This document shows positions 30,675 through 39,011 of a stretch of 64,000 bases of DNA, piece by piece. Made by a program: the position numbers and the translations under genes. Numbering within the stretch: the stretch's first letter is position 1; each line of letters begins with the position of its first letter. Source of the DNA: Amycolatopsis oliviviridis (GTDB taxonomy: Bacteria; Actinomycetota; Actinomycetes; Mycobacteriales; Pseudonocardiaceae); the NCBI RefSeq assembly GCF_014654365.1, contig NZ_BNAY01000003.1:744001-808000 (forward strand). Reading direction: 5' to 3'. Below the pieces are notes generated by a model, which did no database searches, was not told the DNA's origin, and worked only from the letters and a program-made list of their open reading frames with translations.

Positions 30675-32293
30675 TACTTCGCCGCGACCTCGATGGACGA
30701 GTAGTCCGCGAGACGACCGAAGTCGAGCTTCGCGACCTTGAGCCGGTTCGACTTGCCGCCGACACCCTTCTCTTCCCACACGGGGATCTGCGGCAGATCC
30801 TTCGCGATCAGGTCCTCGGCCTGCTGGTACAGCTTGATCGCGGCCGCCTTGTCGGCGGTCTGGTCCGCCTGGGTCAGCAGCGCGTCGACGGCCGGGTTGT
30901 TGTACGTGGAGTCGTTCGACGAACCGGTGCTCTTGTAGCGCGGGTTCAGGTAGTTCTCGATCGACGGGTAGTCGGCGGACCAGTCGGAGCGGCCCATGCC
31001 GGTCAGCTGGCGGTTGTTGACGATGCTGCGCCATTGCCCGAAGTCGGTCGCCGGGACGAAGTCGCATTCGACGCCGAGCGCGTTCTTGATGCTGTTGCAC
31101 GCCGCGACCAGCGGTTCCTTACGGCCACCGTCGGCGTTCGAAGCGATGGTCAGCTTGCCGGTGAAGCCGGACTTCGCGAAGAGCTCCTTGGCCTTGGCCG
31201 GATCGAACTTGCAGAACTCGCCGCAGACACCGGGCCGGTAGCCCTCGATACCGCGCGACACGTAGCCGTCGGCGGGCGCGTAGGTGTCGTTCATGACGGT
31301 CTTGACGATCTGCTCGCGGTCGATGGCCAGCGAGATCGCCTTGCGCAGGTCCAGGTTGTTGTAGCCCGGGACGTAGTACGGGATCGCGAGCGCGCTGATG
31401 CCGAGCAGTTTCCCTTCGACCAGACGCTCACCGAGGTCGGTCTTGTACTTCCCGCCCGCCTTCGCCGCCGGCGGGAGCGCCTCCATGAAGTCGAGGCGGT
31501 TGCTCAGCAGATCCTGGTACGCGGTCTCCTGGCTGGTGTAGATGCGGACTTCCAGGTCCTTGAACTTGACCTTGTCCTCGCCCTGGTACTCGTCGAAGCG
31601 CGTGAGCTTCATGTTCTGGTTCGGCGTGCGCGAAACGAACTTCAGCGGTCCGTTTCCGATCGGGGCCTTGGCGAACGCGTCCGGGTCGGCGAAGAACTTG
31701 TCCGGCAACGGCGCGAAGGCCAGGTAGCCGATCTTGGTGGCGAACACCGAGAACGGGCCCTTGAGGGTGACCTGGAACTCGTAGTCGTTGACGACCTTGA
31801 GCCCGGACATCTCCTTGACGGCGGGTTCCTTGGCGCTGATCTCGTCGTAGCCCTGGATCTGCTCGAAGAACGACGCGTTCTGCATGCCGTTCTTGCCGTT
31901 CGCGCTGTAGTTCCACGCGTCGACGAAGTTCTTGGCCTTGACCTCGGTCCCGTCGTGGAACTTCCAGCCCTTTTTGATCTTGATGTCGAAGACCTTCGAA
32001 TCGGCCGTGGTGATCGATTCGGCCATCAGGTTGTACGGTTCGGCGGTGTCGGATTTGTAGCCGACCAGCGCCGAGAAGACGGGCTTGAGCGCCTTGGACC
32101 CACCGAGTTCGTTGGTGTTGGCGGGAATCAGCGAGTTCTCCGGCTCGGTGCCGTAGACCGAGACCGCCGCGTTGGCGTCGGTGGCGCCGGATCCCTTTTC
32201 GTCCTTGGACCCACCACCTCCACAGGCCGTCAGCAGCAGGGCCGCCGTGGCCACCACCGCCGTCGCTCCCCAGAACCCGCGTGAAGCCCGCAT
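30674..32293 (-). CDS. Oligopeptide ABC transporter substrate-binding lipoprotein (SBP family 5)
   Basis: 539 residues. The signal ends in the lipobox LLTAC (C24) followed by a Gly-rich spacer, so the protein is lipid-anchored outside the membrane. Family 5 features are NELGGSKALKPVFSALVGY, FDIKIKKGWKFHDGTEVKAKNFVDAW, and DLRKAISLAIDREQIVK. It is first in the importer operon; the permeases and ATPases follow. With the secreted subtilase nearby it suggests peptide scavenging. About 257 bases upstream to ppx hold no other gene that I can support. Confidence 0.93.
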   Translation of the reverse strand: MRASRGFWGATAVVATAALLLTACGGGGSKDEKGSGATDANAAVSVYGTEPENSLIPANTNELGGSKALKPVFSALVGYKSDTAEPYNLMAESITTADSKVFDIKIKKGWKFHDGTEVKAKNFVDAWNYSANGKNGMQNASFFEQIQGYDEISAKEPAVKEMSGLKVVNDYEFQVTLKGPFSVFATKIGYLAFAPLPDKFFADPDAFAKAPIGNGPLKFVSRTPNQNMKLTRFDEYQGEDKVKFKDLEVRIYTSQETAYQDLLSNRLDFMEALPPAAKAGGKYKTDLGERLVEGKLLGISALAIPYYVPGYNNLDLRKAISLAIDREQIVKTVMNDTYAPADGYVSRGIEGYRPGVCGEFCKFDPAKAKELFAKSGFTGKLTIASNADGGRKEPLVAACNSIKNALGVECDFVPATDFGQWRSIVNNRQLTGMGRSDWSADYPSIENYLNPRYKSTGSSNDSTYNNPAVDALLTQADQTADKAAAIKLYQQAEDLIAKDLPQIPVWEEKGVGGKSNRLKVAKLDFGRLADYSSIEVAAK

Positions 32294-32550
32294 GTCCCCT
32301 CCAACTCTCGTCGTCGGATAGTCCGGCGGGCGCTGGTCGCGCCCTACCGCCCAGAAGGTGAGACGACGCTATGGGACAGGTGAAGGCGATCACAGTGCGT
32401 TGGTGTTGCAAATGGGTGACGGTATCCGGGACCACCCGGTCAGAGCACAACCTTGGTAGGAACCAGGCTGCGCCGAATGGTCTAATCCGGACTGGAGGTC
32501 ACCACTTGATCACCGAAAGAAATGGCTTCACGCAAGAGAAAACTCGGTTC

Positions 32551-33504
32551 TCAGGCCAGTGACAACGCGATCCCGTCGAGGATGTCGTGCTCGGAGATCA
32601 CCAGCTCGTCGGGACCACCGCGCGTGGCGAACTGCTCGGCCAATACCTGCACGATCACCGAGCCGCCGCCGATCACGTCGACCCGCCCGGGGTGGATCAC
32701 CGGGTTCGCGGCGCGGGTCGCGTGGTCGGCCGTGAGAAGCGACTGCGCGACGCGGTCGATGTCGGCGTGGGAGAGCTTCGAAAGGTGAGTCCGCTCGGAG
32801 TCGTACTCCGAGAGTCCCTGTGAGACCGCGGTCAGGGTCGTGACCGTCCCGGCGACACCGATCCACGTCTTCGCGGTGGACACGTCCACCACGTCGAAGG
32901 CTTCGGTGAGCACCTTGGCGGCCAGCTCGCGGGCTTCGGCGATCTCGGCCGCGGTCGGCGGGTCGGACTTCAGCGCGCGTTCGGTGATCCGCACGCAGCC
33001 GATGTCGACCGATTTGGCCGCGATCACCTCGGCCTGGCGGCCGTCCCAGGTCCCGACCACGAGTTCGGTCGAGCCGCCGCCGACGTCGACCACCACGAAG
33101 GGACCGTCGTCGGGATCCTGCTCGCCGACGGCGCCGGTGAAGGACAGCCGCGCCTCTTCGTCGCCGCTGATGACTTCGGCCTCGGTACCGAGCACCTCGC
33201 GGGTCATCGCGAAGAACTCGTCACGGTTGCTCGCGTCGCGGGTCGCCGACGTCGCGACCATGCGGACCTTCTCCACGCCTTTGCGGCGTGCGGCGATCGT
33301 GTAGTCGGCCAGCGCCTTGCGGGTGCGCTCGAGCGCCTCGGGGGCCAGCTTGCCGGTGGCGTCCACGCCCTGTCCGAGGCGGACGATCCGCATCTCGCGG
33401 TGCAGGTCGCGCAGGTCGACCGTCCCGTCGTGACGGGGCGTCAGCTCGGCGACGAGCAGGCGGATGGAGTTGGTCCCACAGTCGATCGCGGCAACACGAG
33501 GCAT
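32551..33504 (-). CDS. Ppx/GppA family exopolyphosphatase
   Basis: 317 residues, short like mycobacterial Ppx (single Ppx/GppA domain, no C-terminal HD extension). Actin-like ATPase motifs are VAAIDCGTNSIRLLVAE (phosphate 1), VATSATRDASNRDEFF, and FVVVDVGGGSTELVVG (phosphate 2), with GRVDVIGGGSVIV near the end. It hydrolyses polyphosphate or pppGpp; short actinobacterial members differ in which they prefer, so the substrate is not assigned. The ATG giving MPRVAAIDCGTN is chosen; the longer frame adds an Arg-rich stretch. It is the last gene of the eno-ftsB-DUF501-transglycosylase-ppx series, 49 bases after the transglycosylase. Confidence 0.9.
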   Translation of the reverse strand: MPRVAAIDCGTNSIRLLVAELTPRHDGTVDLRDLHREMRIVRLGQGVDATGKLAPEALERTRKALADYTIAARRKGVEKVRMVATSATRDASNRDEFFAMTREVLGTEAEVISGDEEARLSFTGAVGEQDPDDGPFVVVDVGGGSTELVVGTWDGRQAEVIAAKSVDIGCVRITERALKSDPPTAAEIAEARELAAKVLTEAFDVVDVSTAKTWIGVAGTVTTLTAVSQGLSEYDSERTHLSKLSHADIDRVAQSLLTADHATRAANPVIHPGRVDVIGGGSVIVQVLAEQFATRGGPDELVISEHDILDGIALSLA

Positions 33505-33553
33505 GCCCCGGACATTACCGCGACGCCGCATTTCTCCGCCGAGGGTGATCCTG

Positions 33554-34720
33554 TCAGGGGGTCGTTTCGGCGGCCTTGCTGCTCGTCGAGGACACCGTGG
33601 TGGTCGTGGTGGTCGTCGTCGGCGAGGTACAGGTCGTCGGCGGCGGGGGTGTCGTGGTCGTCGGGCTCGTGCTCGACGTGGTCGGTTGCGTCTCCGTCAC
33701 GGTGACCGTCGGGCAGGCGGGCGGCTTCGAACTGCTTGTCGACGGTTTCGGCGAGGACGAACCCGAATTCGTTCCCGGCAGAGTGCTCGACGGAGGGGTC
33801 GTCACCGAACCGGGCGGCGTCGACGGCAACGGGGGCGGCGGAACCGAGGTGGGCGGCGGCGCGGCCGCGGCGTTCGGGGCGCCGACGGGCACCTTGCTGT
33901 CCGGCGTCGGCAGCACACCCGTGCGGTAGGCCTCGGCCCAGATCAGCACGGTGTTCACATAGGTGTCGGAGTTATTGTAGCGGAACACGGCCGCGCGCAA
34001 CTGGTCCGGTTTGGACAGATCGAGCCCGCCGGAGCAGAGGTACCGGCCGGTGCCCAGCGCCGCGTCGAAGATGTTGTTCGGATTGGACTCGCCATCGCCG
34101 TTCCCGTCGGAGGCGTAGCGAGCCCAGGTCGACGGGATGAACTGCGTCGGGCCGACGGCGCGGTCCCAGACCGTGTCGCCGTCGAATTTGCCGCCGTCGG
34201 TGTCCGGGATCGCCGCGAACGGTCCGGCTCCGTTGAGCTGCGGGCCGAGGATCGGTTCGAGGGTGTTGCCCTTCGCGTCGACGTAACCGCCGCGCGCGTG
34301 GTTGGACTCGATCCGGCCGATGCTGGCGATCAGCGCCCAGTCGATGTGGCAGCCGGGCTGTTCGGCGATGAGGATGTCGGCGGCGTTGCGGTACGCGGCG
34401 AGCGCGGTGACCGGGATGCCGAGCGGACCGTTGGGGAGTTCGTCCGCGGGGAGCGGGAGCGGGGTGGGCGCGTTCGGCAGGCTGCCGTCGACGCCGATCT
34501 GCTGGACGAGCGGGTTCTTCGGGTCATAGCCGCCGACGAGGGCGACGTTGTCGGTATGGACCGTGCTCGCCGTCGCGGCCCAGCTGCCGGCACCGACGAC
34601 CGCGGCACCGGCCGGGACGATGGCGAGGACACCTCCGGTCACCGCGGCGATCGTGCGGTGCCGGAGACAGAGTCTCCGGACATGACCGGTCACCGCGCCT
34701 GGCACGTGCCTCACGCGCAT
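33554..34720 (-). CDS. Lytic murein transglycosylase (LpqU-like) with long Pro/Ser/Thr tail
   Basis: 388 residues. An N-terminal hydrophobic segment (23-48) acts as signal or anchor. The SLT domain runs from about 100 to 270: catalytic E138 in IASIGRIESNHARGG, then VWDRAVGPTQFIPSTWARYASDGNGDGESNPNNIFDAALGTGRYLC. It cuts peptidoglycan to 1,6-anhydro products. From about 275 to the end is a low-complexity Pro/Ser/Thr tail that probably spans or is embedded in the wall and may be glycosylated. Mycobacterial lpqU sits at the corresponding place beside eno. The 183 bases upstream hold a leader that I could not match to a known riboswitch. Confidence 0.87.
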   Translation of the reverse strand: MRVRHVPGAVTGHVRRLCLRHRTIAAVTGGVLAIVPAGAAVVGAGSWAATASTVHTDNVALVGGYDPKNPLVQQIGVDGSLPNAPTPLPLPADELPNGPLGIPVTALAAYRNAADILIAEQPGCHIDWALIASIGRIESNHARGGYVDAKGNTLEPILGPQLNGAGPFAAIPDTDGGKFDGDTVWDRAVGPTQFIPSTWARYASDGNGDGESNPNNIFDAALGTGRYLCSGGLDLSKPDQLRAAVFRYNNSDTYVNTVLIWAEAYRTGVLPTPDSKVPVGAPNAAAAPPPTSVPPPPLPSTPPGSVTTPPSSTLPGTNSGSSSPKPSTSSSKPPACPTVTVTETQPTTSSTSPTTTTPPPPTTCTSPTTTTTTTTVSSTSSKAAETTP

Positions 34721-34903
34721 ACCTCAGAACCCTCCCGGCGGATCGCGGCTCGGCGATCCGGTACTTCCCCACCCCGACAACGCTCGACCGTGCCCAGCCT
34801 GCCGCATACGGTGACCGGTTTCACCCCATAGGGGACGACCAGTTTGCCGACAAAGGATGAATTAACCCACCTGGAGGAACTATCTGTGCACCGGGCGTCG
34901 GTG

Positions 34904-35413
34904 TTACCCCTGGCAGTCGCCCGACGGCCATCCGTTGGCCTTGAGCAGCGCGAGGGTTTCGTCCCCGAACGGGTTCACGCCAGGGCCGACGGCGAGCGTG
35001 TGCGCCAGGTGGACGTGCAGGCATTTGACGCGGCCGGGCATCCCGCCCGCGCTGACCTCGTGGCCGAGCGAGTCGATGGCGTCGCGTTCGGCGAGGTAGC
35101 TCTCGTGGGTCTTCTGGTAGGCGGCCGCCAGCTCGGGGTCCTCCGCGAGCCGGTCGGTCATCTCCTTCATCAGCCCGGACGCCTCCAGCGTGCCGACCAT
35201 CGACGTCAGCTTCGGGCAGGTCAAGTAGTAGAGCGTCGGGAACGGGGTGCCGTCGTCGAGGCGGGGGCTGGTCTGCACGACCGACGGGTGGCCGCTCGGG
35301 CAGCGCGCGGCGACGGCGCGCAGCGCACGGGGTGCCCGGCCGAGCTGTTCCGCGATGATCTCGCGGTCGGCGTCGGTCACAGGCTCGTATGAAGACTTTT
35401 CCGTGCTGTTCAC
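34904..35413 (-). CDS. DUF501 family protein
   Basis: 169 residues. The actinobacterial DUF501 pattern is clear: LGRAPRALRAVAARCPSGHPSVVQTSPRLDDGTPFPTLYYLTCPKLTSMVGTLEASGLM and ending MPGRVKCLHVHLAHTLAVGPGVNPFGDETLALL. CPSGHP, LTCPKL and KCLHVHLAH look like a metal site or redox Cys set, but function is unknown. The gene is conserved downstream of ftsB/eno in actinobacteria (Rv1025 in M. tuberculosis), as here. The GTG start lies 24 bases after the FtsB-like gene. Confidence 0.9.
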   Translation of the reverse strand: MNSTEKSSYEPVTDADREIIAEQLGRAPRALRAVAARCPSGHPSVVQTSPRLDDGTPFPTLYYLTCPKLTSMVGTLEASGLMKEMTDRLAEDPELAAAYQKTHESYLAERDAIDSLGHEVSAGGMPGRVKCLHVHLAHTLAVGPGVNPFGDETLALLKANGWPSGDCQG

Positions 35414-35437
35414 ACCCCTAAGGCTAAAGGGGGAGCT

Positions 35438-35980
35438 TCAGCCGCCCGCGACCTGATCCCACAGCTTCTCGTACCAGGAGCCCGCGGGCACCGGCTGCTG
35501 ATCTTGCGGCTGCCCCTGCTCGGGAGCCTTGTCCTCGGGGAGCTGCACGATGTACGGCGTCTCGCCGGGCTTCACGAAACCGAAGCGCTTACGAGCCTCG
35601 GCCTCGATCTGCGCGGGGTCGCTCAGCTCGGCCTTGCGGCCTTCCAGCTGGGCGACGCCGCGCTGCAGTTCGGACTGCAGCTGCTGCTGCTCGTTCACCT
35701 CGGACTTCTGGCTGAGGTACGTGCGCAGCGGGACGGCGATGGTGAACGCGAGCGCGCACACCACGATCGCCACCACCGCGGCCCGGCGGGTGGTGGACAT
35801 GCCGAGCACCTTCGCGGCACCCGATGCCCTTTTCGCCGCCAGGCTGCGGCGCAGCCGGGTTCGGGCGCGGACCTCGTTCGTCGTCGTGCGGCGGGCACTT
35901 TCCGGCCGGCGGCCCCTTCCGGAGCCACCGCCGTCCGCACGCCCGCTACGACGGGTCCGCGCCCTCCCCCGGTCTGCCAT
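35438..35980 (-). CDS. FtsB/DivIC-like septum formation initiator protein
   Basis: 180 residues. A long Arg-rich cytoplasmic N-terminus (1-60) precedes one membrane helix (AAVVAIVVCALAFTIAVPLRTYL), a coiled coil (QKSEVNEQQQLQSELQRGVAQLEGRKAEL) and the family motif DPAQIEAEARKRFGFVKPGETPYIV. FtsB/DivIC proteins bridge FtsQ and FtsL in the divisome. It is six bases downstream of eno, the conserved actinobacterial order. Confidence 0.92.
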   Translation of the reverse strand: MADRGRARTRRSGRADGGGSGRGRRPESARRTTTNEVRARTRLRRSLAAKRASGAAKVLGMSTTRRAAVVAIVVCALAFTIAVPLRTYLSQKSEVNEQQQLQSELQRGVAQLEGRKAELSDPAQIEAEARKRFGFVKPGETPYIVQLPEDKAPEQGQPQDQQPVPAGSWYEKLWDQVAGG

Positions 35981-35986
35981 GGCTGG

Positions 35987-37273
35987 TTACCCCTCCGGGC
36001 TGAACCGCGGGAACGCGAGGTCGCCGGCGTAGCGCGCCGCGTCGGCGAGGGTCTCCTCGATGCGGAGCAGCTGGTTGTACTTGGCGATCCGCTCGCCGCG
36101 CGCCGGGGCGCCGGTCTTGATCTGGCCGACGCCGGTCGCGACGGCCAGGTCCGCGATGAAGGTGTCCTCGGTCTCGCCGGACCGGTGGCTCATCATCGAC
36201 TTGTAGCCGTACGAGGTGGCCAGCGAGATCGCGTCGAGGGTCTCCGACAGCGTGCCGATCTGGTTGACCTTCACCAGCAGCGCGTTGGCGGCGCGGCGGG
36301 TGATGCCCTCTTCGAGACGGTCCGGGTTGGTGACGAACAGGTCGTCGCCGACGATCTGGACCTTCTCGCCGACCTCGGCGGTCAGCTGGACCCAGCCGTC
36401 CCAGTCGTCCTCGCTCAGCGGGTCCTCGATGGACACGAGCGGGTAGTCGCGCAGCAGTTCGGCGTAGTAGGCCGACATCTGCTCGGCGCTCTTCTTGGCG
36501 CCTTCGAAGGTGTACGCGCCGTCGGAGAAGAACTCGGTCGCGGCGACGTCGAGCGCGAGCGCGACATCACGGCCCGGGGCGTACCCGGCCTTCTCGATCG
36601 CCTGAAGGATCAGGTCGAGCGCCTCGCGGTTGTTCTTCAGGCTGGGCGCGAAGCCGCCTTCGTCACCGAGGCCGGTGGCCAGGCCGCGACCCTTCAGGAC
36701 CGACTTCAGCGAGTGGTAGACCTCGGTGCCCCAGCGCAGGGCCTCGCGGAACGACTCGGCGCCGATCGGCGCGATCATGAATTCCTGGATGTCCACATCG
36801 GTGTCGGCGTGCGCGCCACCGTTGAGGATGTTCAGCATCGGCACCGGCAGCACGTGCGCGTTCGGCCCGCCGAGGTAGCGGAACAGCTCCAGCTCGGCCG
36901 ACTCCGCGGCGGCCTTCGCGACGGCGAGCGAAACGCCGAGGATGGCGTTCGCGCCGAGGCGGGACTTCGCCGGGGTGCCGTCGAGGTCGACGAGCTTCTG
37001 GTCGACGATGCGCTGGTCGACGGCGTCGGTGCCGACCAGGTCCGGGCCGATCTCGTCCAGGACGGCCGCGACCGCGCGCTCGACACCCTTGCCGTTGTAC
37101 CGGCCGGTGTCGCCGTCACGCAGCTCGACGGCTTCGTGTTCGCCGGTGGACGCACCCGAGGGGACCGCGGCCCGCGCCAGCGTGCCGTCGTCGAGAGCCA
37201 CCTCCACTTCGACCGTCGGGTTGCCTCGCGAGTCCAGAATCTCGCGAGCGCCTACCTGCTCGATGAGCGCCAC
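35987..37273 (-). CDS. eno: Enolase
   Basis: 428 residues, full length. It interconverts 2-phosphoglycerate and phosphoenolpyruvate. Signatures are AREILDSRGNPTVEVEV at the N-terminus, ASTGEHEAVELRD, the Mg2+ ligand region GDDLFVTN, the catalytic Lys region ALLVKVNQIGTLSETLDAI, and MMSHRSGETEDTFIADLAV. All catalytic segments are intact. It leads the eno-ftsB-DUF501 series. Mycobacterial synteny would place mazG and mfd next upstream; here about 13 kb of other genes intervene. Confidence 0.97.
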   Translation of the reverse strand: MALIEQVGAREILDSRGNPTVEVEVALDDGTLARAAVPSGASTGEHEAVELRDGDTGRYNGKGVERAVAAVLDEIGPDLVGTDAVDQRIVDQKLVDLDGTPAKSRLGANAILGVSLAVAKAAAESAELELFRYLGGPNAHVLPVPMLNILNGGAHADTDVDIQEFMIAPIGAESFREALRWGTEVYHSLKSVLKGRGLATGLGDEGGFAPSLKNNREALDLILQAIEKAGYAPGRDVALALDVAATEFFSDGAYTFEGAKKSAEQMSAYYAELLRDYPLVSIEDPLSEDDWDGWVQLTAEVGEKVQIVGDDLFVTNPDRLEEGITRRAANALLVKVNQIGTLSETLDAISLATSYGYKSMMSHRSGETEDTFIADLAVATGVGQIKTGAPARGERIAKYNQLLRIEETLADAARYAGDLAFPRFSPEG

Positions 37274-37377
37274 GCCATGCTCCTCATGTGGGTCGTGCCT
37301 GCGGTGACGGGGCCCAGCCTAGCCGTCGGCGCCGTTCACCCGTTGGAGGCACGCGCCACATACGCCGTGACCCGTAC

Positions 37378-37866
37378 CTAATCGGTGACTGGTTCACCTG
37401 CGCGAACTTCCCGCCAGCCCGACGGGAGCTCGACGGTGTCGGAGAACTGCTGCCAGAAAGTCCAGCTGTTGCCGCCGATGTCGGAGACGGTGAACACGCG
37501 GGCGCCGTAGGGCTGGTCCTGGGGCGCGTCGAGGTCGGCGTCGTCGCCCAACGCGGCGCGGACCCGCTCGTACTGCGCGTCGGCGTCGGCGACGTAAATG
37601 ATGTTCAGCTGCCCGACCGGGCCGTCGACGCCCTTGGCCTGCCAGTACTCGGGGCCGACCCCGGCCAGCTGGATCTTGGCCGGGCCGGCGCACAGGGTGG
37701 CCTGGAACACCTCTCCGGAGGCGTCGGCGAAGCGCACCTCCTCGGTGAACCCGAACACTCTGACCAGCCACGCGACCGCCTCGGTGGCGTCGGCGTAGTA
37801 GAGGTACGGCGCGAGCCCGAGGTATCCGGGCTCGTTTTCGGGCCTATCCGCTTCGGCACTGCTCAT
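37378..37866 (-). CDS. VOC (glyoxalase/bleomycin-resistance) family protein
   Basis: 162 residues from the ATG at 37866 (an ATG at 37884 is in frame). The vicinal-oxygen-chelate fold is recognised from LAPYLYYADATEAVAWLVRVFGFTEEVRF, GPAKIQLAGVG and the terminal PYGARVFTVSDIGGNSWTFWQQF. Function within this superfamily (isomerase, dioxygenase, drug-binding) cannot be told. It resembles PhnB-like actinobacterial proteins. It is single, convergent on the eno side and divergent from the TPR gene. Confidence 0.85.
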   Translation of the reverse strand: MSSAEADRPENEPGYLGLAPYLYYADATEAVAWLVRVFGFTEEVRFADASGEVFQATLCAGPAKIQLAGVGPEYWQAKGVDGPVGQLNIIYVADADAQYERVRAALGDDADLDAPQDQPYGARVFTVSDIGGNSWTFWQQFSDTVELPSGWREVRAGEPVTD

Positions 37867-37937
37867 GGCAGGACAGTCCACCATGACCGTTTCAGCAGTC
37901 GAGATCGGCCCTGCCCCGGCGTATCGTGGAGCGGACC

Positions 37938-38351
37938 ATGATGGATGCCGAACCCGCCCCAGAACCCGGTCAGGACTCGTCCGGCGAGTCTCGGTTCCGC
38001 GCCTTCCGACAGGCGGAGGCGCTGGTCGAAAGCCGCAGGCCGCTCGACGCCCTCAAGGCCCTCGAGCCCTTGCTGGAGGAGGAAACCGACAAACCGAGTG
38101 TCCAGCTGCTCGCGGGCCGCGCGTACTTCCACTCCGCGCAGTTGCGGAGGGCGGAACGCGCCTTCACCCGGGTGCTGGAACTGGATCCGACCGATCATTA
38201 CGCGCGGTTCGTGCTCGGACGGACCCTCCAGCGCCTCGGCCGGTTGACCGAGGCGCTCGCACAGATGCGGATCGCGTCGGCGATGCATCCGATCCCGGAA
38301 TATCTCGAAGCGATCAGCGAGGTCAACGCGCGGATCGCGTTGCGCGACTGA
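37938..38351 (+). CDS. Tetratricopeptide repeat protein
   Basis: 137 residues from the ATG at 37938 (adjacent ATG at 37941; GTG at 37926 also in frame; GGAG at 37928 supports the ATGs). Three helix pairs with TPR spacing are visible: AEALVESRRPLDALKALEPLLEEE, LLAGRAYFHSAQLRRAERAFTRVLELDPTD, and FVLGRTLQRLGRLTEALAQMRIASAMHP. It is cytoplasmic and likely a protein-interaction scaffold; partner unknown. It converges on the XRE-cupin gene, with a half-palindrome between them. Confidence 0.85.
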   Translation: MMDAEPAPEPGQDSSGESRFRAFRQAEALVESRRPLDALKALEPLLEEETDKPSVQLLAGRAYFHSAQLRRAERAFTRVLELDPTDHYARFVLGRTLQRLGRLTEALAQMRIASAMHPIPEYLEAISEVNARIALRD

Positions 38352-38357
38352 CCCGGG

Positions 38358-38378
38358 AGCAAGGGACCTTCGCTCTCA
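38358..38378. repeat. Single-arm relative of the AGCAAGGGACC palindrome
   Basis: AGCAAGGGACCTTCGCT (38358-38374) matches the left arm of the hairpin at 445-501 (AGCAAGGGACCTTTGCT) at 16 of 17 positions, but no complementary arm follows. It sits between the convergent TPR and XRE-cupin genes and overlaps the stop of the latter. It may be a decayed or half copy of the gene-end palindrome. Confidence 0.6.
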
Positions 38379-38945
38379 TTTGGACCTGGCCCGCAGGTGG
38401 GCGCGCTCGCCCTGCTTGCCGAACAGCACCAGCAGTTCCACCGGCCCCGGCCCGGCGCTCCCGAACCAGTGCGGCACCCGCGTGTCGAACTCCGCGGCCT
38501 CGCCGGGCCCCATGGTGAAGTCCCGGTCGCCGAGCAGCGCCCGCAAACGTCCACTGAGGACGTACATCCACTCGTAGCCCTCGTGCGTCCGTTGCACCGG
38601 CTCGATGTCCTCCACCGGGATCAGCAGTTTGAACGCCTGCGGCTGCCCCGGCTGCGCGGTCAGCGCCCAGGCGGTGAACCTGCCGAACTTCTGCGCTTTC
38701 ATCCGGACCCGGGGGTCGGACGGCTCGGGTTCGCCGACGAGTTCGTCGAGCGGGACCTGATGCGCGGCCGACAACGTGAGCAGCAGTTCCAGGGTGACCT
38801 TCCGGGTGCCCGATTCGAGCCGCGAGAGCGTGCTGGCGGAGATCCCCGTCGTCTCCGAGAGCGCGGAGAGCGTGGTGCCGCGTTCCTTGCGAAGCCGCTT
38901 GAGCTTCGGGCCGACCTCGGCGAGCCGCCGTTCGATGTCCTCCAT
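38376..38945 (-). CDS. XRE-family regulator with cupin sensor domain
   Basis: 189 residues. The HTH at about 10-65 reads LKRLRKERGTTLSALSETTGISASTLSRLESGTRKVTLELLLTLSAAHQVPLDELVG. The C-terminal cupin (about 105-185) has THEGYEWMYVLSGRLRALLGDRDFTMGPGEAAEFDTRVPHWFG, with a plausible metal or ligand pocket. GGAGG directly precedes the ATG. It diverges from the flavin dithiol oxidoreductase gene, and TTGCC/GGCAA half-sites lie between them, so it probably controls both. Confidence 0.88.
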   Translation of the reverse strand: MEDIERRLAEVGPKLKRLRKERGTTLSALSETTGISASTLSRLESGTRKVTLELLLTLSAAHQVPLDELVGEPEPSDPRVRMKAQKFGRFTAWALTAQPGQPQAFKLLIPVEDIEPVQRTHEGYEWMYVLSGRLRALLGDRDFTMGPGEAAEFDTRVPHWFGSAGPGPVELLVLFGKQGERAHLRARSK

Positions 38946-38954
38946 GCCTCCAGT

Positions 38955-38980
38955 TTGCCAAATCGGCAATGAACTTTGCC
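38955..38980. promoter_or_regulatory. Candidate operator of the XRE-cupin regulator
   Basis: TTGCC (38955-38959) and GGCAA (38965-38969) form an inverted repeat with a five-base spacer, and a third half-site TTTGCC follows at 38975-38980. The site lies just upstream of the XRE start and 30-55 bases from the divergent oxidoreductase start. Confidence 0.5.
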
Positions 38981-39011
38981 AGATTTCGAACTACTGCGGA
39001 TGCTCGGGAGC

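Noticed and set aside
32371..32562. 63-codon plus-strand ORF upstream of the peptide-binding protein gene.
   Set aside because: No ribosome site, no recognisable domain, and it runs into the 3' end of ppx. It is more likely promoter/leader sequence.
34721..34903. Leader of the LpqU-like transglycosylase as a c-di-AMP (ydaO) riboswitch; it contains GGGGTGAAACC on the minus strand.
   Set aside because: The other hallmark of actinobacterial ydaO RNAs, a CCCGACAGCTnACC-like segment, is absent. An Infernal search with RF00379 would decide; without it the call is not supportable.
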